Shown: positions 10,676-23,753 of the stretch, piece after piece | Layout: each line of letters opens with the position of its first letter | Position numbering within the stretch: the stretch's first letter is position 1 | Assembly: GCA_946122785.1 (NCBI GenBank) | Contig: CAMGYJ010000009.1 | Span: 6,478,937-6,542,936, forward strand | DNA: 64,000 nt | Reading direction: 5' to 3' | Origin: Linum tenue | Lineage: Eukaryota > Streptophyta > Magnoliopsida > Malpighiales > Linaceae | Position numbers and translations under genes: made by a program | Notes under the pieces: model-generated | Told to the model about the DNA's origin: nothing | Seen by the model: the letters and a program-made list of their open reading frames with translations, nothing else | The model's database searches: none

Positions 10676-11647
10676 AAAACCCAAAAACTGTCGCTCAAAC
10701 TAAAAATTAGAGCATTGACAATCAAAGTTTGCAAATTTTATTTCATATATCACTTATTTGAGAAATTTTTCTCTTCATAAACAAAGTAAAATGAAACAGT
10801 TATAGTCAAATCAACAGTTTTGGCTCGAAGACGATGACTTGCTTCTTCGTGAGAGAAATGAATACATGCAGCAAGGTTGTCAACCCGCGGGTTGACCCGG
10901 ACCCAGACGAGCTTGTGGGTCAAGGGTTAATGGGTCACCCATTTTAGCCCGGATTAGCCCGAAAATATGAAAAGAGTCATTATATTATACTTATCCTGAA
11001 TTCAACATAGAAAAAATTCAACACTACTTAAACTCCAACACACTCAAATAACCTTCAAGATGTAAACCGACACCTCTCTATTTTGGATTGTGCATGGAAA
11101 GACATGTCACCTTTCGATAGAGCTTGAATATCGAGCATTTTGGGCCATCAAATTCATGAATTGTGATACAAGGTTCGTGGGTCGAGAGAGACATTTGCAG
11201 GGGCTTAGTTGGAAGATACTTTTCTGGAGTCTATTTTGGTATTTAAACTCGTCTATGCTCCGACCCAAATAATTGAAATGAAAATTTCCTTGCTTGCATT
11301 AAGTTCTTCAGTAGTGAATGGTCATATGGTCCAAGGAGGCTTAATTGATGAAAGTCAGAAAACCTTTCGAATCATGCTATAGGTCAATATTGATTAGTTA
11401 CAGATCCTCACTCGAGTTGCACATAAAGTTCTTGACGATTAATCAATATATAGATCCAATTATTTCTATTAATCTTTTGTTAAGATGATGTAATGTACTT
11501 CTGGAAAATAGAAATTGATTATATTCCATTAAAATTCAACATATATCGGGCTTAAGTTTGTGACTTTGTTTCCGACAAGGATGAAGCTTCAGATCCATTT
11601 CATGGTCAGCACCTTATGAACACAAAATTGTCAGTTAAAACCAAGAA
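10676..11647. other. Intergenic, no gene seen
   Basis: AT-rich. A patch of GGGTT/CCCGG-type low-complexity sequence at about 10880-10980 resembles the internal sequence of hAT-type elements found elsewhere in the window, but no ends or target duplication were found. Confidence 0.5.
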
Positions 11648-11950
11648 TGTCATAAACCAACTGGTCCCAATAACTCGAGTTGTTGGGAGAGGCTCATGTA
11701 TGAACCTTAACCATTTCCTTACACGCCCCTTCAAACGAAAATCGACTCATGGCCTTGAAATTTGCACAGGCCAACCATACCATGTGCTTGAAAGACAACA
11801 GTTAATATTGGGGGGTCGTGAGGACTTGAACACGTGAGTCGTGACATCAAGGACAAACCAACTCTGATACCATATCATAAACCAACCGGTTTCAATAATT
11901 CGAGTTGTTGGAAGAGGCCCATGTATGATATTTAACCACTTTCTTACCAC
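11648..11950 (-). mobile_element. Possible TRIM (short non-autonomous LTR element)
   Basis: Two direct repeats of about 75 bp (from 11648 and from 11873, offset 225 bp) share the phrase CATAAACCAAC.GG and an inner AACTCGAGTTGTTGG-like core. Directly inside the right copy the minus strand reads TGGTATCAGAGTTGG, the usual initiator-Met primer-binding site of plant LTR elements. This fits a roughly 300-bp TRIM on the minus strand with diverged LTRs. Outer ends and target duplication are unclear. Confidence 0.45.
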
Positions 11951-13974
11951 CAACGATGCAATAATTGAAAGAAAGACACAATTATGTAAATAAGATAAAG
12001 AAGTCAATGTGGTTGGTAGGTATATTTCAAACGCATACTTAGCATCTTGGAAAAGGGCTGCAAATACATATCTTTAGTGATAGTTAGTTAGGTTTGAATA
12101 ATTAAGTCCAACTCATACGAATTATTTGGGTTGGGGTTTTCACAATTTTTTATTTGTTAAGATTGTAGAATTCAAAGCTTTTGCCAGAATTGATGTTTGC
12201 AAAAAATATTTCAATCCATAACACATGTATGTTGCTCTAGTTATCACCATCATATTTGTATAATGTATGTATGTATATATTTTGCATTGTCATTGAACGA
12301 TCTCGCCAAATAAATCTATGCCCCAACCTAACATCCGTTGGGATTTTGTTTCAATGTGAACAAGTGGTAAACGATCTGGAACATCCCAATTCCAACTAGG
12401 CGGATCATTCCGCATTTGACAGGTGTGAACTCACAAAAGAAGAAAAAAGAATGATCATGTTGGTTGCAAGCTAGCGCATGCATCTTTAGCTGTCAACGAG
12501 GGATGGAGGTATTTTATAATGTCCACGAGTATCAGTGTTTTTAGATACGGGTCGAATTTGTATCCTATTGTTTCAGGTATAAGTTCATTTTGTAAATATG
12601 GAGGAATTTGTACGAAAAGTTATAGAAAAATTTATATGAAAAATGTATAGGTATAAGTTGAATTTATAGGAAAAAAATTGAGTTTTTATCATAAGGTTAA
12701 TATATACGTTTAATTTGTATACCGTAAAAAATTTTGTACGAAAATATATAAATACAAGCTATCAGAAACTATTTCAATAGTTGGAGTCATTGGCGGAGGC
12801 ACGGGGTTTGGAAACTATCAGAAACACAGGTAACGAGGTAAGTTTTGGTATAGAAAAAACTTCCCTATGTATGTTTTTGTAAGGGATTAAATTCAGTACT
12901 TTGAGACAACGCAAGAATATTTTATCACTTCACTAGTAGCTCTTCTATCATGCTATATAGTATTGATATAATTTCAAGTTGTACCATAAAAACAAAAACC
13001 TATAACACCAATGCTATATAGTATTGTAAAATTTCTCCTTTCATTAGAGCTTGCTTCTTGTAAAATTTCTCCTTTCCCAATCGGTTCTTTCCCCCCCCCT
13101 CAATTACCCTGTTTGGTTTTGTCTTGCACCCATGAAGCCTCAGCCACTGGGCTCTCTTTTTTCGGATAGTCTCTACTGGATTTTAATATAATTTTTGAAT
13201 ATATATTTTTATTTGAAAAGATGAAACACTTAAGGCAAAATAATAAGGTAGTCAACTTGGCGGTTAGAATTTTTTTTTCTTTATTTCTTGTTGGTTGTAC
13301 TGGTTTTGATTTTTGTGCTTTGTTCCGGTTGGGGGCAATATCGATGTAACTCGTGTTTCCTTGGTAATGCAAGTGATCTTTATGTTAAAAAAAAGAAGAC
13401 ACACCTAATTTCAGATTTTGTCTCTGCCATTGGTTGGAGTTATCATGAGAGATTTAAATATAAATTATTTATTAATACCCTCACAGATTTCTGTGAGCAA
13501 CCAAGAGCTTGAAGGTTGCATAAGTTCAATACGTCTTGTAATTAAATAAATTCTTAAGATGAAGATTCATGGAGAGTAAAAAAACTAGATATTTCGGTCA
13601 AAACCTCTTACGTTATGTCAAGAACTAGTTGATTATGGTGCAGACACTTTAGATGTCAGCTAGCTTTTAATGATATTATTGTCGGAGTTATAACTAATAT
13701 GAGCGTTGGATTATTGATATATGTTGGAGAGTGCATTATAATGATTCGAATTGTCAAATTTAGAGCTAGCTTGAAGTTCACATACACCTAAGTAATACAG
13801 CTTCTACATAAAAAATAATTGTGAGTATATTGAGGTTTTGTGAATATTCGAACACGAGGCCACGTATGTTGGTGAATCTGAAAAATGATTTGCATTGTGA
13901 TTTTTTGAGTTGGCCAACTCAAAGCTTGAAATTTACATTCACCAAATACATGCCTTTGTGCTTAAATTTAATTG
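11951..13974. other. Intergenic, no gene seen
   Basis: AT-rich sequence with short diverged repeats. A C-run lies at about 13091-13099. Short open frames here lack codon structure or recognisable motifs. Confidence 0.5.
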
Positions 13975-14429
13975 CGAGTGTAATGATGAAGGAATGCATT
14001 CTAATGATCTTCAAGCACAATAGCATTGATGTTGGTGAGTGTAATGATGAAGGAATGCATTCTAATGATCTTCTCAAAGCTTGAATTTGCTCACAAGTCA
14101 CAACCTTGTATACCTTGTATTTAAATTAATTCTGAATGTTGAGTTATGTGGATATTTGAACGTGAAACGTCGATACCTTTTAATCGAAACATCTAATATC
14201 ATGTCAAAAACCAATGAATTCTAATAAGTATTAGTTATGAATCCAATTAGATCAAAGCTTGAATTTGCTCACAAGTCACAACCTTGTATACCTTGTATTT
14301 AAATTAATTCCGAATGTTGAGTTATGTGGATATTTGAACGTGAAACGTCGATACCTTTTAATCGAAGCATCTAATATCATGTAAAAAACCAATGAATTCT
14401 AATAATTATTAGTTATGAATCCAATTTGG
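13975..14429. repeat. Nested local tandem duplications (60 bp and 178 bp)
   Basis: A block of about 36 bp (GAGTGTAATGATGAAGG...) is repeated with a 60-bp offset around 13976 and 14036. Directly after it a 178-bp block is tandemly duplicated (14074-14251 and 14252-14429), the copies differing at only a few bases. No gene is involved. Confidence 0.85.
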
Positions 14430-16418
14430 CTGGTGTGGGGAGATGGAGGAGGTAGTACTGTAGTAGTAGTAGTAGTAGGTCAGATTCAATGCAAACTTAC
14501 TTGGATGGATGGATGGATAGAACAATGTGACAAAAGCGAGTCCATTATTAATCCACGTACAGCCTTAGTACGGTTTTGACAACCAATCCTCACTCTATAC
14601 ATGAATATGATGATGATCATGAAGGCCAAACATGAAAAGTAAAAGAAGAAAGAAAGAAAGAAAGAAGAGAAAAGCTGGGCAGAGGAGGACGAGAGTTCAA
14701 TTTCCGTATCCCATGAATGATTATGGTACTTTCCATTGCCAGCTGATAAGCTTTTGTTAGGTTGCAACTTTTACAACCATCAGAAATGGCCAATGGCGCC
14801 CCTGCTCCATCTATTCATTGTGTGCCAGCTAGCTCTCTGGACTCTAGCCTGGCTTGTATTTAGTGACAGGACAAATTGGCTCTATTTGGTTCAGATTTTG
14901 GATCGAATTGATCCCCCCTGCTGGATAAAATGTAGAAGGAGGGAGGACAAGGATTGAAAATGCAAGCAATTCAATTTGGGTTAATTCATTTCTTTCTCGT
15001 ATTTGATGTATGTAAAAATTAAATAAATAATAAACAAACACAATTCTCTTATATTTAGGAATTGAAACCAAATCAAGTCTTTCTAAAAAAACCCATCAGA
15101 TCCAACACAAATAGTAGAAATAATGGGATCGAACCATCGTTGTATTGAGATCCAGTTCATCCCAATAATATTAGTTGTTGAAAAAAAAAAGAATAAAAAC
15201 CCAACTCATGAGTTTGAACTTTGTTCGGACACGTCAAACCTTGTGGTGAATCAAATTTATAGTTCATATTGAATGTCCCAGGGGTTTGTGTCAGAGAGTG
15301 GTATAAGATCCAGCAAAATCAAACCGACCGAACAGCTAACCAATACTAAAACATGTCGGGAGGAAAAAAAATATATATAAGGAACATCACGCGCTAGACA
15401 GCCACGACTTACGTTATAAGGAGACATCGGTTTACCATTAGTTAATCATGGCTTTCTCTAGCGTACAATTTAAACCGCTTTTTCGGAACAACGATTCATG
15501 ATCAAAATCATTTCTGGCTGGTTGGAGTTGTTTATGCTTGATCGCGTCTCTCTTCAATGCAAATATTATAATACCAAATACCGATAATTAACAACTAACT
15601 AGCTCATCTCAAAATTGAGGGGAAAAAGATCCCATTATCCTGTCGTATAGCATTTCCCTTCCGCACAAGTATCTGAAAATGTGTTGCTGGCTTTTTATGT
15701 GATAAAAAAAAAATTTGTTGCTTAAGCAACAGACCAACCTTAAAATAATGCATGGGGGAAGGGAAGGCAAGGCAGCCCCAATAATTGCAGTAGTTTATTT
15801 ATTTACTAATCAAGGCTAAAACGAAATCCCCCATCCGCCCATGTCATATGTTGATCCGGTTCTTGCTGTATTATCTTTGATGCACACCACCAGATTCGGT
15901 TTCCCCGTACCAGATTTCACTACAGGTGTCGTTAACTCGCAATCTCAAGGACCGATAAATTAATGTTAGAAACCGAACAAAAAAATAGGATTACCGATTT
16001 AGAGAGTTTGAAACTCTTGCGTGTTACTTCTTTTTTCAATCAATGATTGGCAGAGTGAGTGAGTGAGTGACGATGTGGTTGATAATGACTCCACTGATTT
16101 CAACAAGCAACGATGATGGAGGTGGGGGGGAAATTCTTCTTTTTATTTTCTCTCATATATTTTTCATGGGTTTCTTATTATATACTAATATATATGATCG
16201 GATAGAGACAGAGGAGAAAGGGAGCATCACTACAGCTACATGATGATGATATATGTGGAGGAGGAAATTGGGTCACCATTAACTTTGTGTGATCATAACA
16301 AGAGCTTCCATGGATGGATGGGGGCCAATCCATCAATCAATGATTTCAACCTTTTTTTCCCTTCTTTTTTTTTTCTGTGATCCCCAAGTTTTTTGGGGGT
16401 GGTTTGATCTTGGTGAAA
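14430..16418. other. Intergenic, 3' side of the HAD gene
   Basis: Holds simple repeats: (GTA)n at about 14453-14478, (GGAT)n at 14504-14519 and (GAAA)n at 14646-14668. The last few hundred bases before 16418 are T-rich on the plus strand and probably include the 3' UTR of the minus-strand HAD gene. No other gene is seen. Confidence 0.5.
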
Positions 16419-17851
16419 TTAAGCTGTGACCGATTGTTCAACAGCAACTTTGTCTGAAGGCGATTTGATGGTAACAATGTCTGCTAATTCCCAGAGCTCA
16501 GGAATCGCCTCCCTCAGGTTGTGGATGCTCTCCAGTGCGTAATCCGCTCCTTTGACCCGCTGCGAGGTCCCAACCAGCACGGTGTGCAGCCCGACCCGCT
16601 TCCCGGATTGAATGTTCCTCACGCTATCTTCGAAGAACAACTGGGAACAATAACCGATTATTGTTAGAAAAAGTACAAAGTTGGATTCATTAATGTTGGT
16701 TGTTAGGGTTTGCTTACGGTTCTCTGTGGGTTGAGATTGGCGATGTTGAGGGCGCGTTCGATGGCGGCTTCCGATGGCTTGCACACAATGGGTGACTTGG
16801 GGAGCAAGGTACTGTTGTTGCTGTTGCTGTTGCTGTTGCTGTTAGGGTTATTGGCGAAGTGGGCAATAATGTCGAAGATTTCAACAGGGGCAGGGGAATT
16901 ATTGTGGTGGGTTGGAGGAGGAGGAGCTGTTGTTGCGTTGGCGGCGGCGGATGAGTCCGGGCCCACGAAAGCGACGTCGTCCTCGTCATCAGAAGCTGCG
17001 GTCTTGTGGGTGGGATTAAGTGTCTCGAAGCAGATTATCCCTTCGAAGCAATCCTCTAATCCCAGCCTGCTCAGCGCCTTGAGTGCGTGAACTTTGTCCG
17101 CATTAGTGAATATCTGCGTTGTTTGTTTGTTTTTCATTTTTATTTTTACCGTCAGTGAAAAAGTAACGAAGAATATGAGGATGTTTGGGGTTAAAATTCT
17201 GTTTCAGCACTTACAACTTTGCGGAACGGGAGGCTCAGCAGCAGGCTTCTAAGAACAGGGTCGGGCTTCAGATTCTCGTAAGGTAATCTGCCATGAACGA
17301 AGCTGGGGAAAGAAAACAGAGGATCCAAACGTGATTAGATTAGATAAGACTAGATGTTTCAGCTAGATTGATCGATTAATTGTATCTAATTCTACCTGTG
17401 GTACTCATCATAATCGAAGTCGTAGCCAATGGCCCGGAGACCAGCCATGGTTGTGCCGAAGTTTTTGTACAGCAGATTGCCCAGCTCCACTATTTTGTTC
17501 CTGTCAATGCCCAAGTGTTCCACCATGTAATCTGCAACACAAAAAAACGGAAACACCCAAATTTCAGAATTTGAAAACTATGAGACATGTATTGATTCAT
17601 CGCCATTAGAGAAAGCTTGGAGACTTGCCTTTGATGTTCTGCCCACATGCTGCTGCAAGGCCAGAGCTGTAAGGATAAAGGGTATCATCTAGATCTGCAA
17701 ACATAATTCATTTCCAATCAATGGGGTCAGTTGAGCTGAGATTAGTGAAACCGAAATGATTAGTTTTCCAGGGTAGCAAAGAGAACTTACCGAATAGAAG
17801 GCAATCGTATTTGGGCCTCTGAGCTTGAAGGTAGCAGTTTTCGTACTCCAT
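16419..17851 (-). CDS. HAD-superfamily hydrolase, SDT1/pyrimidine 5'-nucleotidase-like
   Basis: Six coding exons: 17791-17851, 17629-17694, 17396-17531, 17215-17302, 16718-17113, 16419-16640. They sum to 969 nt, a 322-residue protein in one continuous frame. HAD motifs are all present: motif I FDLDDT (nucleophile D21, acid/base D23), motif II IFTNADK (T120), motif III lysine K229 in VCKPSEAAIERAL, motif IV FFEDS (E253, D254). The layout matches plant relatives of yeast SDT1 (suppressor of disruption of TFIIS), a pyrimidine 5'-nucleotidase; the substrate in plants is inferred. It is probably a soluble enzyme, as no signal peptide or membrane segment is seen. Unusual points: a low-complexity Ser/Asn/Pro insertion between motifs II and III, partly coded by a hexanucleotide repeat (16812-16845), and a GC donor in intron 2. 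Start: ATG 17851 gives MEYENCY, only 20 residues before motif I, as in the family. Confidence 0.9.
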
Positions 17852-18720
17852 CTTGAGCGATTAACCTTGACAGGGGAAGAAAAAGATTACAGGAAATGGT
17901 GAGGGATCAATAGTATGCAAGCGAACAAGACTATAAATAGTAAGGCCAGCTGAAGGAAAAGTGGCTATTTGTGGCACTTTGTCGACTCAGAACAGCACCA
18001 AATAAACAGGGGACGGTCGATAAAGGAGTGGGCAATCCATGGCCCCAATTCCATGCAAAGCAGGGAAAAAGGGATAAGGCGTAGTTAGTAAGGCTAATTG
18101 AGTGGACAATCCACGACTGAATGGAACTGAATCATTCGGTGATGAATTGGGCCAATGACTTTCTGATGCTGGATTCTCTGTCCAATTTGGCATGTAAGGG
18201 TTTTGCGAACTCAGAAAGGTCCGACTTGTAAAATGAAACTTTGTCTTTCCAAAAAGCAGAAAAAGGGGGCGCCTTTTGTGTGTTTTGGGTGATTGGTTTC
18301 AGGAAACTCAATTGTTTATTAGCAAAAAAGGAGCTGCTTGCTTGCTTCAATGGCGTACGGTGAAAAACAGGGGAGAGAAAAAAGTTGGAAACTTTTGAAC
18401 ATTGATCTTCCATGGTTCTTAACTATTAAGTCCCAAGAAAAATGAAAGCCCAGAAGGTGAAATCCTTCATATTTTGATGGGTTGGAATCGAAAATGGGAA
18501 ACTCGAACCAGAGACACATGTGGAAGAGGGGAAATTCATTCCAATCTACCTGGGTGTTGGAGCTTTTTTTTTCTTTCACTCTGTTTTGTCCAGGACAGAG
18601 CAGGGGAAAGAGAAAACAGAGGCGATCGAGAGAGAAATGGAACAGTGGTGGTGTGAAGAGGTAAGAGGGAGAGGCGGGGGGAGGAAAAACGGAGGCCTGA
18701 GAATGGGTTTATATAGCCGG
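17852..18720 (-). promoter_or_regulatory. Promoter and leader of the HAD gene, probable 5'-UTR intron
   Basis: A minus-strand TATATAAA lies at 18708-18715. Transcription would start near 18680. The leader probably contains an intron: donor CAG|GTAGAT with exon end at 18550, and acceptor after a pyrimidine-rich tract ending CAAG at 17866, leaving a 14-nt second leader exon before the ATG. A 93-codon open frame at 18132-18413 (minus) would lie inside this intron, has no recognisable domain and is not called a gene. Plus-strand CT/TC-rich sequence follows at 18780-18830. Confidence 0.5.
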
Positions 18721-19889
18721 AGAAATCCATTGGCTGTCCTGTCATCTTCTTCCTCTTTGCTTCTTCTATCTTTCTGAATCTTATTTTAAAACTCTCCTCT
18801 CCTCTCTCTCTTTTTTCTTCTTCTTTTTGTTTGGTCCAAACTTGTTATTAACTTAACCACGTTTTGTTAGCTTTCCCTCAAGGTCAGGGTATTATTTATT
18901 TTACAAGACCGGTTAAGAACGTAACAAGAAGCTACTTCCCCAAAAGTATATTGGGTAGGCTAGAAGGCTGGTCATCCGATCATCCTAGTCAAGAAAAACA
19001 CCCTATTATTTGCGGTGCTTGTAAAAGCGTGTCGTACCGACGGTCCACGAAAATTGTTTATCGGAGTCTAAATTGGTAGGCGGTTTTTAACGGTATGAAA
19101 TAATTGAATCGTGATTAAACTACAATTTCAATTTAAAATATCTTTATCGCCGTTGATTTTTCCAATATAACCTCTTATTTTTAGTACAAATACTAGAATT
19201 ACATGAAATCCCAGACATTTTGTTTGAGGAACAAGTGGGAAGATATAGACCACATCTACTCAAAAATTTCACTTAGTCACAGTCACGTTATAGGGGATAT
19301 TTTTGCTATTTCATAAATGAAACTTCAAAAAAGTTTGTTTGTTTGTTTGGAGAATTGGGAAGGCAACAGGAAGCTGGGACCTGCTTTACAGCTTCAAGCA
19401 CTCCCAACTTTTGAAGTGAAATATGGAAAACAGGGGAAGAGGCTCTGCTTCCGTTGCTCTGTTTTTTAGGGCAACTCTTTCCCGAATTCCCTTAAAACAA
19501 TCAGCTTCGTAGGGCAATAACACGTGAGAAACTATATAAAAAAATAAAGAAACAAATACGTATATGCATTCATACATCCTGTGATAAAGAGGATCACAGC
19601 TGTACAAAAGGGTAGGGAAGGGGGAAGCAGAGCAAAGTGTGTTGAATGACAGCTAAAAAGATGAATTTGGGTAGAGATATTTTGACGCAACCAGAAAATG
19701 ATTTGTTAATAAGTTTTGACAAATTGTTATTGTTTAGCTTTTGTCATTTTACCGTCTTAGTGCGCTTGTGTGAAAAAGAGGTGCCCCATAGAGGTAACTT
19801 GTGAAAGTGAAACCACAAATTGTCTGTGTGGGATCTTGTCGTGCATCAGGTGTTTTCGGCCCATATGTGTATCCTAATAATTCAATCAA
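18721..19889. other. Intergenic, no gene seen
   Basis: AT-rich flank between the HAD promoter and a LINE remnant. No recognisable coding motif on either strand. Confidence 0.5.
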
Positions 19890-21500
19890 AAAATTTTCAC
19901 TAAGATAATATTGATTAAAAAAAAATATCGAACACATTACATTCTGGAATACACCTAGGACAGAAAATCAAAAGAGCGACACATAATAAGCTACAAAGAA
20001 AAGGTCTTTCTAGCAACAAAGTGGGTTACCCTATTGCTATTCCAACATGCAAATCGTACGTTAAGACCATTACGAATTGCCAAAAAACAAAAAACTTCCT
20101 CGAGAATGACTCCAAAGTGATTATCAGGTTTATCGCCCTGGTTTATCTTATTAATGACCACTTTCACGCCCCCTTTAAAACGAACCTACGAGATGCCACA
20201 ATCCAAGACGGTACTGGATGGCCTCGAAGGAGGACTAATAGTTCTTCCATCGATGGGTCATCAATTTTATCAATATGAACTCGCCTAGCCAAGACAATCG
20301 ACCCACTCTAGTCTTTTATAACCATTCCTCTCGCCGAGTGTGATTCATTCCTTGTTGCACCATCCGGCCTGAAAGTAAGCGAGACAAGGTTTGAAGTAAT
20401 CGCGCTCTCAATCTTGGGGGGAGCTGAGGTCGCTCTGTCAGTTGGTAAACCGATCTATTCATTAACTTGTTGATGATACTGCAGCATCATAGATATAAAC
20501 TGAAATTGTTTATCTTCAAAGACAACCCAATTCCTAGATTTCCAGATTCGTCAGAGGGTCGCGACAACAATCATACTCTGATGGGGTTGATTGAGGAGTA
20601 ACATCAACTTTTTGAGAAAAAGTAGGAAATTTTTGTGAGGGAGACCTTGGCCTAGATATTCTAGGTCAGAGTGATCTCATATTGCCCTTGCCACTGGACA
20701 GTCAAGAAAGAGATTCTCCATTGTCTCTGAGTCCGCCATGCATACCGGTCATCGAGGTAGCACTTGGACCTCCTTCTTAATCAGAGCTTTCGTGGTTGGG
20801 AGAATGCGATTGAAAGCATATTTAACGATGAACAGTCTGTCGCCACCAACTGACAGTCTGTCGCCACCTGCTTCGCCTATGATCAATCATGGCCGCTAGG
20901 TGATAAGCATATTTAACGATGAACACTTCATCACTGGTATCATGCAATATTAGCGAGTCCTCTATATCCTGACGAGGCAGTAGGATTTCTTTATTTGTTC
21001 GCACTGCCTCTAGCGGGAACAAGTGATTGGGTATGTCATCATTCCATCGTCCTTCCCCTGGCATCATTAGTTTTGCTATTGTTGGATCACTTCCCTCTGG
21101 TATCACCTGAGGGGTGCAGGGGGCGTGTAGATGCAACCTAGGAACCCAGATGGAATTCTTAATGAATGTTGTATGACCATTGCTGATTTATCAGCGCAAC
21201 ATTTGCCGGAGCAATTGGCGACCATAAAGGACACTCTGCCAGTCCAATGAGGTTTGTGAATGCGCCATAGTAATGAAGAAGGGCCCTGTTGAGAAATACT
21301 TTCCCTTATGGACCTGGACCACGAGGGACTAAGGTTGGTTAAGGATCCTCCACCCAATTTTGGTCAAAATGGACTGATTAAAATGCTCGAATCGTCGAAA
21401 ACTCATTCTTCCATCATGCTTGCTTCGACACATATTTTGCCAAGACATCCATCGAATGCGAGATTGTCCCCCTTCAATCCCCACGAAAAAAAAACTCAAA
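19890..21500 (-). mobile_element. L1-like LINE remnant (ORF2 C-terminal half)
   Basis: Minus-strand fragments follow the order of plant L1 ORF2. First comes the RT tail (FEHFNQSILTKIGWRIL). The pre-zinc-domain segment follows (KLMMPGEGRWNDDI, FIVKYAYHLAA). Then come a zinc-domain end (ENLFLDCPVARAI) and the linker (ATLWRIWKSRNWVVFEDKQ). An RNase H-like tail follows, and the 3' end shares sequence with the fragment at 26041. Many stops and frameshifts make it dead. The 5' end is truncated; no target duplication was found. Confidence 0.75.
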
Positions 21501-23239
21501 ATTGACCTGGACTCTCAACTAAGATGGAAAAGAAGAGATAGAGAACATGGGAAAATCAATCAAAGCAGAGGAAAAAAGACGAAAGAATGTAGTATTTGGT
21601 TTCATCAATTTAGAGGTCACTTTCGTCATCTTTAATGGCGAGTGAAAGATTTTTTTCATTTTTTTCTATTCGAGCAAGTGAGAAAGATGCGTAAGAATGC
21701 AAAATCAAATACGAACAAAAATATTGGTTTCAACAATGATAAAAGAAAAAAAAACCTCTTAGAAAAATAGCAACCCTAAATTATGGAAAAGAACAAATGA
21801 AAGGTAAATAAAAGATAAAAATATAATATAATATAAAAGAAAAGAAAAGAAAAAGGAAAATGGACTTATTTGGAGATTACTCATAAAGTTTGCAATAATT
21901 ATAGTTGAACGCTTTGGGATAGTGCATTGGGAATAATGCTTTTTATATATCAACAATGATTTAGCGTTGGGGAAGTAAACATTTGTAGAGATTGAAAAAT
22001 CAAAGTGACGACAGCAAGTGGAATTATTAGTTTTATCTTGGGATTCATTTTTCCTTTGTTTGGGACAGGAGTGGTTAATTTTTCGTGTTTATACCAAAGT
22101 GGTGCAATGAAATCAGACATCATAAAACGATAATCTACATTTGTCGGATTGGAAAATATAACATTTCGTAAATTGCAATGAAAAATTTAGAATTAATAGC
22201 ACATAACCTCCTATACTATAGATGATAACAAATGAACCCATGTATTATGGATATATAACAAAGGAGTCCCTCTATTTTTCCGTTTACCCGATCTCAGTAT
22301 ATTGATTTTACCATTATCGTCAACCATTCTCAATTAGAAGCACTTTAATTTTCACTCTAAATCAACTACTAGACCTATTTTAGTAATTTATTCAATTTTC
22401 TCCCAGAATGGCCCCTATTACACTATCCCTCCAACCATCCTTGGCGATGAGATTTCTCAATGTCAGAAGGCCAAAATTTTTTTTATTGGAGTCAGAAGGT
22501 TGGATTAGCATAAAGTGTAAGAGTGTGATAAGGCGTCAGCTGGCAGAAGGTCTCCTATTGGAAAATCAGGTTGGTAAAAGCTCAATTTATGGCCTTACAA
22601 CGATCAACTAAATTTGACAAAACGGATGGAGATGAAGAAAAATTTAATAGACTCGACAATACTGTTTCACAAACATTGCTTAGATTTAGCTAGTATGAAA
22701 AAATCCTAAAATTTTAGGCAAGTCTCGTTCGGAGGGACTTCCCATAGGGGATAAGCTAGGATTACCATATCCTACTTTCTTGAGGGTTAGGTCATCTTAT
22801 GATCCTGTAAGGTAGAGTCATTTAGTGGTGTATATGATATTTCTTATATAAAAACATAAAGTTGCCAGCAAAATTTAGGTACTATAATACAAGGTAAAAA
22901 AATATTAAGGTACTAAAATGTAATATTACCAGCCTAATTAATGGACTTTTTGTCAAAACATAAAGTTAAGATACTAAATTGTAAGAAAAAAATAAGTTTG
23001 AGTACAAAAATGCAATTTTCAAGAAACAATGTGTTAAACCTGACAAATTACGGCATATGACCAGTTGACCTGGCCCGAACCTTCCCAAAAAATAGAAGAA
23101 GTTATAATCCGAAATCCGAATGACCCAAATCTGATTAACCCGTTATTTTCTAGGTCATGTTGGGTGGGTTAGCGGGTCGACCCCTTAGACCCGCACTCAC
23201 AAAATGATAAAATTACTCATGAATTGGTGTGATGTTTAA
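21501..23239. other. Intergenic, no gene seen
   Basis: AT-rich with A-runs around 21745-21870. A GGGTT/CCCGA-type patch at about 23040-23205 resembles hAT-type element interiors but has no clear ends. Confidence 0.5.
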
Positions 23240-23248
23240 AAAAATATA

Positions 23249-23744
23249 GGGTTATAGGTATAATATGCCCCTCTACTATGATGTATTATCAAACATGCCC
23301 CTCTACTATTTTTTACATCAATTATGCCCCTGTACTTTGAAAAAATTATCAAACATGCCCTTCTATTAAAATTTCCATTGAAAAAATCGTCAATCGTGGT
23401 TGAACCGAGATTTAGACGACCCGACATAGGCAAATGTGAGGAAAAATGTCAGTTTTGTCCCCTGTTTTATTTCCCTGGGTCTTTTCAAAGTGAAATTATT
23501 TGAATGATTTGATTATACAAAAGAGCCAAAAAAATTATAAAGTGAATTTATTAGGGATATTTTAGTCATTTGTGTCGCCCAAACTAAAGTTCGACCTTGG
23601 TTAACGATTTTTGGATGAAAATTTTAACAAAATGGCATGTTTGATCATTTTCACAAAGTACATGGGCATGTTTGATGTAAAAAATAGTAGAGAGGCATGT
23701 TTGATAAAACGTCATAGTAGAGGGGTATATTATACCTATAACCC
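23249..23744. mobile_element. Mutator-type MITE with long terminal inverted repeats
   Basis: 496 bp bounded by near-perfect inverted repeats of roughly 150-175 bp that start GGGTTATAGGTATAATATGC and end in its complement. The 9-bp target duplication AAAAATATA is exact (23240-23248 and 23745-23753). Long inverted repeats with a 9-bp duplication are the hallmark of Mutator-like elements. No transposase is coded. Confidence 0.85.
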
Positions 23745-23753
23745 AAAAATATA

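Noticed and set aside
18132..18413. 93-codon minus-strand ORF in the leader of the HAD gene
   Set aside because: Probably lies in a 5'-UTR intron; no recognisable domain, no coding signature beyond openness.
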